From Caldilineaceae bacterium SB0664_bin_27 (GTDB lineage Bacteria > Chloroflexota > Anaerolineae > Caldilineales > Caldilineaceae): 64,000 nucleotides of DNA. A program made the translations under genes and the position numbers. The notes under the pieces are model-generated. The model ran no database searches. It saw nothing but the letters and a program-made list of their open reading frames with translations, and was not told the DNA's origin. Where the stretch lies: NCBI GenBank assembly GCA_009838625.1, contig VXRG01000103.1, forward strand, positions 1 to 64,000, given 5' to 3'. Shown here one piece after another: positions 1 to 7,218 of the stretch. The stretch's first letter is position 1. Each line of letters begins with the position of its first letter.

Positions 1-200
1 AAACGGTGCGCAATGAAGGACGCATTGTCCTGCTGGCGACCCACGACCTGACCAACCTGGCCGGACGCTTCGACCAGGTCCTGTGTCTCAACCGCCGCGT
101 GTGCGCCTGCGGCCCTCCCGACGAGGTGTTTACGTCCGAGGTCATGGAGCAGCTGTACGGCGCTCACGGTGTGAATCTCACGATGGACGGGGAGCGGTAG
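1..200 (+). CDS. Metal ABC transporter ATP-binding protein, C-terminal end (partial)
   Basis: This is the tail of an ABC ATPase whose start lies before the window. The visible part opens with the switch region: a run of hydrophobic residues followed by THDL, whose histidine is the H-loop of ABC ATPases. The remaining 50 residues have the usual closing pattern, with CLNRRV and the cgPPDEVFTSEVMEQLYG type of ending common in ZnuC/MntB/TroB-type zinc or manganese importers. It lies 9 bases before an ABC-3 family permease, so the two almost certainly form one importer at the cytoplasmic membrane. Zinc rather than manganese is inferred from the Zur-like and CobW-like genes downstream. The solute-binding partner is not in the window. 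Confidence 0.85.
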   Translation, partial: TVRNEGRIVLLATHDLTNLAGRFDQVLCLNRRVCACGPPDEVFTSEVMEQLYGAHGVNLTMDGER

Positions 201-209
201 CAAGAGGAC

Positions 210-1028
210 GTGATAGAGTTCTTTGTCGCCCCGCTTGAGTACGGCTTCATGCTGAGGGCCCTGATCGGCTCGGTGCTGGTTGGCGTGATGTGTCCGCTGG
301 TCGGCGCGTACGTTGTCACCAGGAACCTGGCCTTCATGGGGGATGCTCTCGCCCACGCCGTGCTGCCGGGCATGGTGCTTGGATTCATCGTGGGCATCAA
401 CCCGGCCATCGCCGCCGTCCCAACAGGCGTCGCCGTTGCCGTGCTGGTCAGGATTGTGAGCCGGCGCGCCGGCCTCAGCACGGATACCTCAATAGGCATC
501 CTCTTTGCGGCCATGTTTGCGCTGGGACTTGCGATGCTGTCGACTGCAACGACGATTCGGGTCGATATGGAGGACCTGCTCCTGGGGCAGCTTCTGGGCA
601 TATCTCCGACCAGCATCTATGTGTCGCTTGGGATAACCGCGGCGGTCATCCTGGGGCTGTTCGCTCTGCACCACTGGCTGTTGTTTGCCAGCTTCGATCC
701 CGTGGGGGCCCAGGTTCTCGGCAGGCGCACCAACATCGTTGATTACGTGTTCCTGGTCATGCTTGCCCTTGTAATCGTGATCGGAATTCAGGCGGCGGGT
801 GTGATTCTTGTCATGGCGATGCTGGTAACACCTGCCGCCACGGCCTATCTGTTGGTGAGACGCTTTGTCTCGATGATGGTGGTGGCCGCGTTGCTAGGGA
901 CCGCGGCCGCCGTGACCGGCCTTTACGTCTCCTACCACTTCAATCTGCCCGCCGGTCCTGCCATGACCCTGGTGGCAAGCGGAATCTTCGCACTGGCAGT
1001 TGTATTCAGGCGCAGAGCCCCTGTCTGA
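210..1028 (+). CDS. Metal (Zn/Mn) ABC transporter permease, ABC-3 family
   Basis: The product is a 272-residue, very hydrophobic protein with about eight membrane helices. It matches the ABC-3 (ZnuB/MntC/TroC) family in length and in family patterns such as GAYVVTRNLAFMGDALAHAVLPG near residue 35 and the GVILVMAMLVTPAATAYLL stretch in the third quarter. It forms the membrane channel for the ATPase just upstream. The start is a GTG at 210 with AAGAGGA almost touching it, so the in-frame ATG at 249 is a reasonable alternative. The neighbouring zinc regulator and G3E GTPases favour zinc as substrate, but the sequence alone does not exclude manganese or iron. Confidence 0.88.
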   Translation: MIEFFVAPLEYGFMLRALIGSVLVGVMCPLVGAYVVTRNLAFMGDALAHAVLPGMVLGFIVGINPAIAAVPTGVAVAVLVRIVSRRAGLSTDTSIGILFAAMFALGLAMLSTATTIRVDMEDLLLGQLLGISPTSIYVSLGITAAVILGLFALHHWLLFASFDPVGAQVLGRRTNIVDYVFLVMLALVIVIGIQAAGVILVMAMLVTPAATAYLLVRRFVSMMVVAALLGTAAAVTGLYVSYHFNLPAGPAMTLVASGIFALAVVFRRRAPV

Positions 1029-1159
1029 ACATCCTCTTCTCGCGAAAGCAGGCTCGTCCGAATTGGTAAGGGAAGGCTGGTTTCTCGATTTGCAGGGAGT
1101 CATGTACGCCCATAACAAGCACATGCACCCATAGACAAGAGAAAATAAAGAGGACAAAG

Positions 1160-2323
1160 ATGTTGAAAATGCCCGTTGATTGGGGAACGTTATGGTTAGG
1201 GGGCTTCTGCCCGGTGGAGGCGCTCGGTGGGTTGCCAATTCGTGGCGCAGATTATGCCGCGCATCCCCCACTGGATGAGCGGCTGACCCTACCTGCTGAC
1301 ATGGCTTTACATGCCGAGGTGACGCTCGAAGCGGCAGAGGCGACATGGTCGGAACGCCTGGGCGGCGCGCGGGTTGTGCTGGTGCGCGATGCCTACCGCG
1401 CGCGCCGCTTACTGCATCAGGCGGCGGGAATTCAGCCAGGCGAACGGGTCGGTGTCCCGGCGAATGCCAGCCATGACCTGGCAGAGTCGGTCAAGCATCA
1501 TAAGGCGCTGCTGCGCTTTCTGGACTTTGACGCGCATCTCCAGCTCGCGCCGTCCAGTACGCGCTTCACCTGGACGCAGGTGGTGCGCGGGTTGTGGCAG
1601 CCCCAGAACGCTATATGGCTCGACTGCGCTGACACCCTGCCTACGCCCGGCGCGGCAGAGCGCCCGGCGGTGACGCTGTACGGCCTGCATCTGACTGATG
1701 CTGATGACCGCCCCGGCGCGCTGCTGGTAATCAGTGATGAGGCGCTCTATGCAGAGGTGAGAGCACTGCGTCAACCGGTTGACTGCCCGAACGCAGCACA
1801 GGCATTGGCACAGTCTGAACGTCTGCCGGAACTGGCAGAGCGGCAAAGCGCGAATCTGGCGGAGGTGCGGCGCGGTCTGCGTGAAGCCGCCGGGCTGGCG
1901 ACGCACGAACCGAACAGGCTGGCGCTGGCGACCGCGGTCGCAGTGCAGATTCCACTGGAGAGCGATATCGCCACCTTCTACGCCTACGTTGAGCAGGAAA
2001 ATACGCCCGTGCGCTGGCTGCCCCAGATTCGGCCTCTGCATTATGCCGCGCTCGGTGCTGACGGCGCGCCGGATCACCAGGGAACGGCGGCGAACCTCGC
2101 CCGCTGGATGTGCGTCCCGGTGGGGCCGGATTACACCTTTGAGGAGCTCAAACACGGTGTCCTCGGCATCGTCAAAGCGGCGGAATATCTCGGTGTGCGC
2201 TGGCGCACCAATCCCGCCTACGCTGCCGAGTACGCTGCCTTGATGGATCGAACTTACGGCGCAGGACATGATGCCTACCGCCCGTTGTTTGCGCTGGATG
2301 AAGCCATCGCCGCGGGAGATTGA
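1160..2323 (+). CDS. DegT/DnrJ-like protein lacking the PLP lysine (putative, zinc cluster)
   Basis: The product has 387 residues and a good AGAGG ribosome site before the ATG. Two stretches resemble the large domain of DegT/DnrJ/EryC1 sugar aminotransferases: residues 90-126 (GERVGVPANASHD..., then FLDFD) look like the usual GDEVIVPA...FVDVD segment, and residues 150-160 (LDCADTLP) resemble the segment with the aspartate that contacts the PLP ring nitrogen. Where the family has SFHPTK with the Schiff-base lysine, this protein reads LYGLHLTDADDRPG with no lysine, followed by a recognisable GALLVISDEAL stretch. It is therefore probably a catalytically dead or repurposed member. It sits 72 bases before the CobW GTPase gene. 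No function can be given; a link to zinc starvation is inferred from position only. Confidence 0.5.
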   Translation: MLKMPVDWGTLWLGGFCPVEALGGLPIRGADYAAHPPLDERLTLPADMALHAEVTLEAAEATWSERLGGARVVLVRDAYRARRLLHQAAGIQPGERVGVPANASHDLAESVKHHKALLRFLDFDAHLQLAPSSTRFTWTQVVRGLWQPQNAIWLDCADTLPTPGAAERPAVTLYGLHLTDADDRPGALLVISDEALYAEVRALRQPVDCPNAAQALAQSERLPELAERQSANLAEVRRGLREAAGLATHEPNRLALATAVAVQIPLESDIATFYAYVEQENTPVRWLPQIRPLHYAALGADGAPDHQGTAANLARWMCVPVGPDYTFEELKHGVLGIVKAAEYLGVRWRTNPAYAAEYAALMDRTYGAGHDAYRPLFALDEAIAAGD

Positions 2324-2395
2324 CCATACAGTTGAACGCTGCTGCCGAGACGCTCCATCAGCCAAAAACGACAGTTGAATAGAGGAGACAGGAAC

Positions 2396-3754
2396 ATGAT
2401 GAACACACTTGAAGCACGAGTGCCGGTGACCGTCCTGACGGGCTTTCTGGGGGCAGGCAAAACCACGTTACTCAACCGCGTCCTGACCGAAAATCACGGT
2501 AAGAAAATCGCGGTGATCGAAAACGAGTTCGGCGAGATCGGCATTGATAACGATCTGGTTATTGGCGCGGAAGAAGAGATCTTCGAGATGAACAACGGAT
2601 GCATCTGCTGCACCGTTCGGGGTGATCTGATCCGCATTCTCGGTCATCTGATGAAGCGCCGCGATAAGTTCGACTACATCATGGTCGAAACCACCGGCAT
2701 GGCGGACCCCGGTCCCGTCGCGCAAACCTTCTACGTGGATGATGATATGCAGGAAAAACTGAAGCTGGATGGGATTGTCACGGTGGTCGATGCCAAACAC
2801 ATCTGGGAACACATCGACGACAGCGATGAGGCCAAAGAACAGGTTGCCTTTGCCGATGTGATCCTGCTCAACAAGACAGATCTGGTTGCCCCGGAAGACC
2901 TCGACCGACTCGAAGCACGCATCAAGAGCATGAACAGCATGGCGAAAATCTTCCGCACCCGCGATGCGGTCGTCGAGATGGACAATATTCTCAATGTGGG
3001 CGGCTTTAACCTCGACCGGGCACTGGAAATCGACCCGAAGTTCATGGAGCCGGAATACCCGTTTGAGTGGTCGGGTATCTATGAACTGAACACCGGGAAG
3101 TACGAATGGGTGATGGGTGAAGGCCCTGACCCGGTAATGGGGGCCGCACTGCTGCCGCTGGCCGATAATGGATTGGCGGCGAAGGAAGCGACGCTGATGG
3201 ACGCGGTACTGACCTTCTCTGAAGATGAGCAGGCAGTACAGGCAGGCGAGACGCTGCACCTCGGCAATGGGCAGCACAACCAGCTCGTTCTGAACGGAAA
3301 TGGCGAGACCGTCTTCGACTTCGTGATTCAGCAGCCGGGCCGTTACATGCTGTTCACCGAACATCACCCTGATGAGTTCGACGCGCACCTGTGCGGCGCG
3401 GATGCCGTGCTGACCCCCCTCGAAACCCGCGAGTACAAACCCGATCATGAACACGACGAAGAGGTGACTTCTGTTGGTGTCACCCTCCCCGGTGATTTTG
3501 ATATGGAGAGGCTCAATGGTTGGTTAGGCCAACTGCTGCGCGAGCAGGGACAGGACATCTTCCGTATGAAAGGCGTGTTGAGCCTGCGCGGCCATGATGA
3601 GCGCTTCGTATTTCAGGGGGTGCATATGCTCTTTGACGGCCGCCCGGATCGTCCGTGGGGGAATGAACAGCGTCATAACAAGATGATTTTCATCGGGCGT
3701 AACCTGGATCGGTCTGCACTGGAAGAAGGCTTTCGCGCATGTCTCGTCTCATAA
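2396..3754 (+). CDS. CobW/G3E-family GTPase (putative zinc metallochaperone)
   Basis: This is a 452-residue COG0523 GTPase. Residues 19-24 (GAGKTT) form the Walker A loop, ENEFGEIG is the switch region, Cys69-x-Cys71-Cys72 is the family's metal-binding CxCC, VETTGMADP and NKTDL are further nucleotide motifs, and the last 90 residues form the CobW C-terminal domain. G3E GTPases deliver metal, zinc in the ZNG1/ZigA branch, to client proteins using GTP. Between the domains is a roughly 100-residue insert ending in an acidic and histidine stretch (DHEHDEE). The ATG at 2396 is chosen because AGAGGAGA lies 7 bases upstream. The stop overlaps the next gene by 16 bases, so the WD40 protein is probably translated with it. 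Confidence 0.88.
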   Translation: MMNTLEARVPVTVLTGFLGAGKTTLLNRVLTENHGKKIAVIENEFGEIGIDNDLVIGAEEEIFEMNNGCICCTVRGDLIRILGHLMKRRDKFDYIMVETTGMADPGPVAQTFYVDDDMQEKLKLDGIVTVVDAKHIWEHIDDSDEAKEQVAFADVILLNKTDLVAPEDLDRLEARIKSMNSMAKIFRTRDAVVEMDNILNVGGFNLDRALEIDPKFMEPEYPFEWSGIYELNTGKYEWVMGEGPDPVMGAALLPLADNGLAAKEATLMDAVLTFSEDEQAVQAGETLHLGNGQHNQLVLNGNGETVFDFVIQQPGRYMLFTEHHPDEFDAHLCGADAVLTPLETREYKPDHEHDEEVTSVGVTLPGDFDMERLNGWLGQLLREQGQDIFRMKGVLSLRGHDERFVFQGVHMLFDGRPDRPWGNEQRHNKMIFIGRNLDRSALEEGFRACLVS

Positions 3755-4800
3755 AGAAGCGCAAAAACAAGCGCAAACCGCCAAAGCCATCGCTCAAGCC
3801 AATTTGGCGTACCAACATTAACGATCATCCGATCGGGCTGGCATGGTCGCCGGACGGCAAAAAGCTGGCAGTGGCGGGTGTGTCTGGGCCAATCACGCTG
3901 TTTAACGGTGCAGACGGCGCGGTACAGCACACGCTGCCCGGCCATACCCTCGGCACGATGGCGATTTCGTGGCACAAAAGCAGTCGTCTCCTCGCCAGCG
4001 TCGGGCAGGACGGCAAGGTACGGCTGTGGGATACCAAGACAGGAACGCAGACCTCTGAAATGGCGGGCGGCGCAAGCTGGGTGGAGCGCGTCGCTTTCAG
4101 CCCTGCGGGCGACTGGCTGGTGTCAGCCGCCGGTCGCAAACTGCGACTGTGGAACACCACCGGGGAACTGGGCTGTGAATTCCCCGATGCGAACAGCACC
4201 ATTACCGACATCAAGTGGCGCCATGATGGCAAACGGTTCGCCGTCACTGCCTACAACGGCGTCGTGCTGTATGGCCCCACAAGAGCGGAACCACTCCGCC
4301 GTTTCGAATGGCAGGGTTCGTCACTCACCCTGGAGTGGAGTCCCGATGGAAAGCACATTGCCACGGGCGACCAGGACTCGACGGTGCACTTCTGGCTCGT
4401 CGAGTCCGGGCAGGACCTGCAGATGTGGGGCTACGAAACTAAGGTGCTGGAACTGACATGGAGCTTCAACAGTCGCTATCTTGCGACCGGCGGCGGGACC
4501 CAGGCGGTGATCTGGGACTGTTCCGGCAAGGGGCCGGAAAACACGAAACCGGTCATGCTGGAAGGGCATCAGGACCTCATCAAGCACCTGAAGTTTCAAC
4601 GGCGGGGTATGCTGCTGGCTTCCGGTGGGAAAGATGGCCTGCTGGCAATCTGGAAAGTCGAGAAGAAGAAAACCGTTTTGCTGGCGGATACTCTGTTCAC
4701 AGCCCCGATCGCCGGCTTGGCCTGGTCGCCGGATGATCGCCGTATCGCCGTCTCAGATGAGGATGGCGCCCTGTCGATAGCGGCAGTGCAGCCGTTATGA
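3739..4800 (+). CDS. WD40-repeat beta-propeller protein
   Basis: The product has 353 residues. After a very basic N-terminus (MSRLIKKRKNKRKPPKPS) come about seven repeats with the typical LAWSPDGK, VRLWD, HLKFQRRG and ATGGGTQAVIWD patterns, which predict a seven-bladed propeller. There is no signal peptide, so it is likely cytoplasmic. Propellers of this kind are scaffolds without catalysis. Its 16-base overlap with the CobW GTPase gene suggests translational coupling and perhaps a physical complex with that GTPase. The basic tail could bind nucleic acid or acidic surfaces; that is speculation. Confidence 0.85.
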   Translation: MSRLIKKRKNKRKPPKPSLKPIWRTNINDHPIGLAWSPDGKKLAVAGVSGPITLFNGADGAVQHTLPGHTLGTMAISWHKSSRLLASVGQDGKVRLWDTKTGTQTSEMAGGASWVERVAFSPAGDWLVSAAGRKLRLWNTTGELGCEFPDANSTITDIKWRHDGKRFAVTAYNGVVLYGPTRAEPLRRFEWQGSSLTLEWSPDGKHIATGDQDSTVHFWLVESGQDLQMWGYETKVLELTWSFNSRYLATGGGTQAVIWDCSGKGPENTKPVMLEGHQDLIKHLKFQRRGMLLASGGKDGLLAIWKVEKKKTVLLADTLFTAPIAGLAWSPDDRRIAVSDEDGALSIAAVQPL

Positions 4801-4856
4801 GAAACCTGTTTCGTATGAAATAATCTCCTCTGTTGGTGAGACGTTCTGTCTCGACG

Positions 4857-4884
4857 ATGATATTGCACCAGATAAAGCTATCAT
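4857..4884 (+). promoter_or_regulatory. Possible autoregulatory operator of the Fur/Zur gene
   Basis: ATGATA (4857-4862) and TATCAT (4879-4884) form a perfect 6-base inverted repeat with a 16-base spacer. It spans the bases just before the start codon and includes the ATG of the Fur-family gene. Fur proteins often repress their own gene from AT-rich dyads, but this one is short and does not match a known Zur box. Confidence 0.25.
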
Positions 4885-5320
4885 GTCCCACGATACGACC
4901 GAAATCAGTCTGCAGTTACGCAAATCCGGCTACCGGGTAACACCCCAACGCCAACTCATCCTGGACGCAGTCTGTCGGCTCGGTGACCATGTAACGCCCG
5001 AAGCCGTGTACGACCATGTGCACCGCATCGCTCCCACGCTGAGCCGGGCGACCGTCTACCGGGTTCTGCACTTTCTGACAGAACAGCACATCCTTGCGAT
5101 GGTGCATATGGCCGACGGCCGGCTTGCCTACGAAATGGCCGGCCCCGAGCCGCACCACCACCTCGTCTGCCGCTCCTGCGACAGCCTGCTCGAGCTGCCG
5201 CACAGTGTCTTGCTGGCGTTTCGCCGGGCGATGGATTCCCAATACGACTTCGAGGTCGACGTGAGTCATGTCTCATTCTTTGGGCATTGCACCGACTGCC
5301 GTGATTCTGCCGGCGCCTGA
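4883..5320 (+). CDS. Fur-family metalloregulator, probably Zur
   Basis: This 145-residue protein has the complete Fur layout: a winged helix at about residues 20-80 (GYRVTPQRQLIL, TVYRVLHFL), then the metal-binding dimerisation half. HHHLVC at 91-96, the pair Cys96/Cys99 and the pair Cys136/Cys139 give the structural zinc site and part of the regulatory site. In zinc-replete cells Zur represses uptake genes and alternative metallochaperones, which matches the genes around it: a metal ABC importer upstream and CobW GTPases on both sides. Fur and PerR cannot be excluded from sequence alone. It is preceded by an 82-base gap that may hold its own promoter. Confidence 0.85.
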   Translation: MSHDTTEISLQLRKSGYRVTPQRQLILDAVCRLGDHVTPEAVYDHVHRIAPTLSRATVYRVLHFLTEQHILAMVHMADGRLAYEMAGPEPHHHLVCRSCDSLLELPHSVLLAFRRAMDSQYDFEVDVSHVSFFGHCTDCRDSAGA

Positions 5321-5498
5321 CGCCTGTTGAGGGAGCACGCAGCGCCTATCCGGCGAAAGGGCGCCCGCAGATCCACTGCTCCCTCCGAACTCTCTCATCG
5401 CTCATGGCAACTCTGTATCTCCTCGCCGCCTGCATCCCGTCCGCGCCTGGAACGACTGACGCCCCCACCGAGGATGAGCGCCCACGCGTTGTCGTTTA
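5321..5498. other. Non-coding stretch after the Fur gene
   Basis: No credible gene is seen here. It contains a CT-rich segment near 5385-5435 of the kind that recurs in other spacers of this window. It probably contains the junction where the front of the following gene remnant was lost. Confidence 0.5.
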
Positions 5499-5744
5499 AG
5501 TTCGCCGCTTGCAGACACCGTCTACTTCATCGGCGGCGATCGGATCGACCCCGATGCCATCATGCCGCCCGGCACCGATGAAGTGGTGGCTTTCGACCGC
5601 GTGATGCCGGACTTCAGCATCGCCCAGGAGGCCGCCGCGCTCGGCTGCCAGGTTGACTGGTCGGATACCGACATGATGCCCAACCCGACAGATGCGCCCT
5701 GGGCCGGCCGCGCCTTCGTAGACCTTGTGCGCAACACGATCTGA
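5499..5744 (+). pseudogene. C-terminal remnant of an unidentified gene
   Basis: Codons in frame from about 5499 to the TGA at 5742 read like a real protein end (ADTVYFIGGDRIDPD, then a hydrophilic, tryptophan-containing tail ending in FVDLVRNTI). There is no ribosome site or clear start, and the 170 bases before it do not read as protein in this frame. It looks like the last 80 residues of a gene whose front was lost. The first ATG in frame is at 5562, so a 60-residue product is formally possible. I do not recognise the family. Confidence 0.35.
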
Positions 5745-5790
5745 TGCCAAGTATCAGTTCGATTGACAAGATGAAAGTGAAAGCGAGTGT

Positions 5791-6885
5791 GTGTTGAACC
5801 CGAAATCTGATCTCCAACCCATTCCCGTGACCATCATCACCGGATTTTTGGGTTCCGGGAAGACCACACTTCTCAACCGCATTCTTCATGCAGAGCATGG
5901 TCTGCGCGTGGCTGTGCTGGTGAATGACTTCGGAGCCATCAATATCGATTCGCAGCTCGTTGTGGGTACGGAGGAAGACACGATCAGCCTTGCCAACGGC
6001 TGCATCTGCTGCACCATCCGGGGTGACTTTCTCAAAGCCACACGCGACCTGATCCAGCGTCCACAGCCACCCGAATATATCGTGGTTGAAACCAGTGGTG
6101 TCTCAGATCCACTCGAAGTCGCGCTTACGTTTCGGGCGATTCAGCGTGTGCAGATTGACAGCATCCTGACCGTGATGGATGCCGAGCAGGTCCTGAGCCT
6201 CGACAAGCGCCAAGAGACGCTGTCCATCCATCAGGTCGGCATGGCGGATATCGTCATCCTGAACAAAGTCGATCTGGTGAATGAGGTACAGCTTCAATCG
6301 GTGCGGGACTTCATCCGGCAAATCGTCTCCCAGGCACGCATCATCGAAACAATCCAAGCAGATGTGCCGCTTGAACTGCTGTTGAATGTGGGTCAATTTG
6401 AAATCGAGCGCTTAGCAAGCCGCCGGCCGCACGATGTTCATGTCCATGCCGAAGATGAAGAACAGGAGCATGAAGACAACGGGCACCACCATCAACATTC
6501 AGACCACACGTTGGTTTTCAGCACCTGGAGTTGGCGCAGTTCGCAGCCTGTCTCATTTCGCGCCTTGCAAAGGATGGTCAACCGCCTGCCCGAAACGATC
6601 TATCGCGCCAAAGGGATTTTCTTTCTGGCGGATGCTCCCGGTCAAAAAGGAATTCTGCAGGTGGTAGGCAGACGCGCCAACCTGACCTTGACTCAGGATG
6701 GTTGGGGGAATGCAACGCCGCACTCGCAACTCGTCGTCATCGGTGCAGAGGGGAGTGTTGACGGGGAAGATCTGAACCAGCGCATGGAAGCCTGTCTGGC
6801 AGTCAATGCCCCGAAATCAGAACGGGAATATATCACGCGCACCGTCATTGAATGGCTCCGCCAGCGGTTGCCCGGCACATCATAG
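5791..6885 (+). CDS. CobW/G3E-family GTPase with histidine-rich metal loop
   Basis: This 364-residue protein is a second COG0523 GTPase, clearly different from the one at 2396. It has Walker A GSGKTT at 21-26, LVNDFGAINID, the metal motif Cys71-x-Cys73-Cys74, VETSGVSDP and NKVDL. Residues about 213-241 form a strongly histidine- and acid-rich loop with HVH, EHED and HHHQHSDH, typical of CobW proteins that hold zinc, cobalt or nickel. A CobW C-terminal domain follows. The start is a GTG at 5791 (TTG at 5794 is the other choice) and no good ribosome site is visible. Its place after the Zur gene suggests it belongs to the same zinc-limitation response. Confidence 0.87.
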   Translation: MLNPKSDLQPIPVTIITGFLGSGKTTLLNRILHAEHGLRVAVLVNDFGAINIDSQLVVGTEEDTISLANGCICCTIRGDFLKATRDLIQRPQPPEYIVVETSGVSDPLEVALTFRAIQRVQIDSILTVMDAEQVLSLDKRQETLSIHQVGMADIVILNKVDLVNEVQLQSVRDFIRQIVSQARIIETIQADVPLELLLNVGQFEIERLASRRPHDVHVHAEDEEQEHEDNGHHHQHSDHTLVFSTWSWRSSQPVSFRALQRMVNRLPETIYRAKGIFFLADAPGQKGILQVVGRRANLTLTQDGWGNATPHSQLVVIGAEGSVDGEDLNQRMEACLAVNAPKSEREYITRTVIEWLRQRLPGTS

Positions 6886-7156
6886 CTCACGATATCAAGA
6901 CCGGCGGTGCATCCGATCCTATCGCTGTCGCCAATACCTTCCTGATGCCTCAATTCAAACCGCTGGTGCGGCTCCATACCCCTGCTCAATCCCATCAACA
7001 ACATGACAACACTCTCCACGAGCCGCCCCACGCCACTCACTCCTCACGCCTCTCCGCTCTCTCCTCGCCTTTTCTCCTGATTCAGACAACGACCTCACAT
7101 AAATCTGGGATGCACCCGAACGGTTTGGCTTTGCTGACAAAGCTGTCGCACCGCCG
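6886..7156. other. Spacer with CT-rich tract and shared ATGCACCC motif
   Basis: I see no supported gene. It contains a CT-rich tract (about 7031-7075) and the 17-base motif AAATCTGGGATGCACCC at 7101-7117. That motif recurs with one change at 12455-12471. Confidence 0.5.
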
Positions 7157-7186
7157 TTGTTCATGATCTGCGGCCCATGCTACAAT
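7157..7186 (+). promoter_or_regulatory. Predicted promoter with extended -10
   Basis: TTGTTC (7157-7162) and TACAAT (7181-7186) are 18 bases apart. TG one base before the -10 (7178-7179) makes it an extended -10 box. Transcription would start near 7193, before the GTG at 7219. This supports the later start codon over the ATG at 7177, which lies inside the promoter. Confidence 0.6.
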
Positions 7187-7188
7187 TG

Positions 7189-7216
7189 AGGTTCCTGTCA
7201 GATACAGGAGGAACCT
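7189..7216 (+). promoter_or_regulatory. Inverted repeat that would hold the ribosome site of the surface protein gene
   Basis: AGGTTCCTGT (7189-7198) pairs with ACAGG (7204-7208) and AACCT (7212-7216), leaving AGG bulged. The AGGAGG ribosome site at 7206-7211 is inside the right arm. It could be a repressor operator at the transcription start, or an RNA fold limiting translation. Confidence 0.5.
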
Positions 7217-7218
7217 AC

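Noticed and set aside
2468-3454. Minus-strand frame of 328 codons
   Set aside because: It is the shadow of the first CobW GTPase gene.
5771-5797. Eight-codon leader-like frame overlapping the start of the second CobW gene
   Set aside because: There is no ribosome site, and such short frames are common by chance; coupling cannot be supported.
7177-7218. ATG at 7177 as start of the surface protein gene
   Set aside because: It overlaps the extended -10 promoter. The GTG at 7219 has AGGAGG at ideal spacing.
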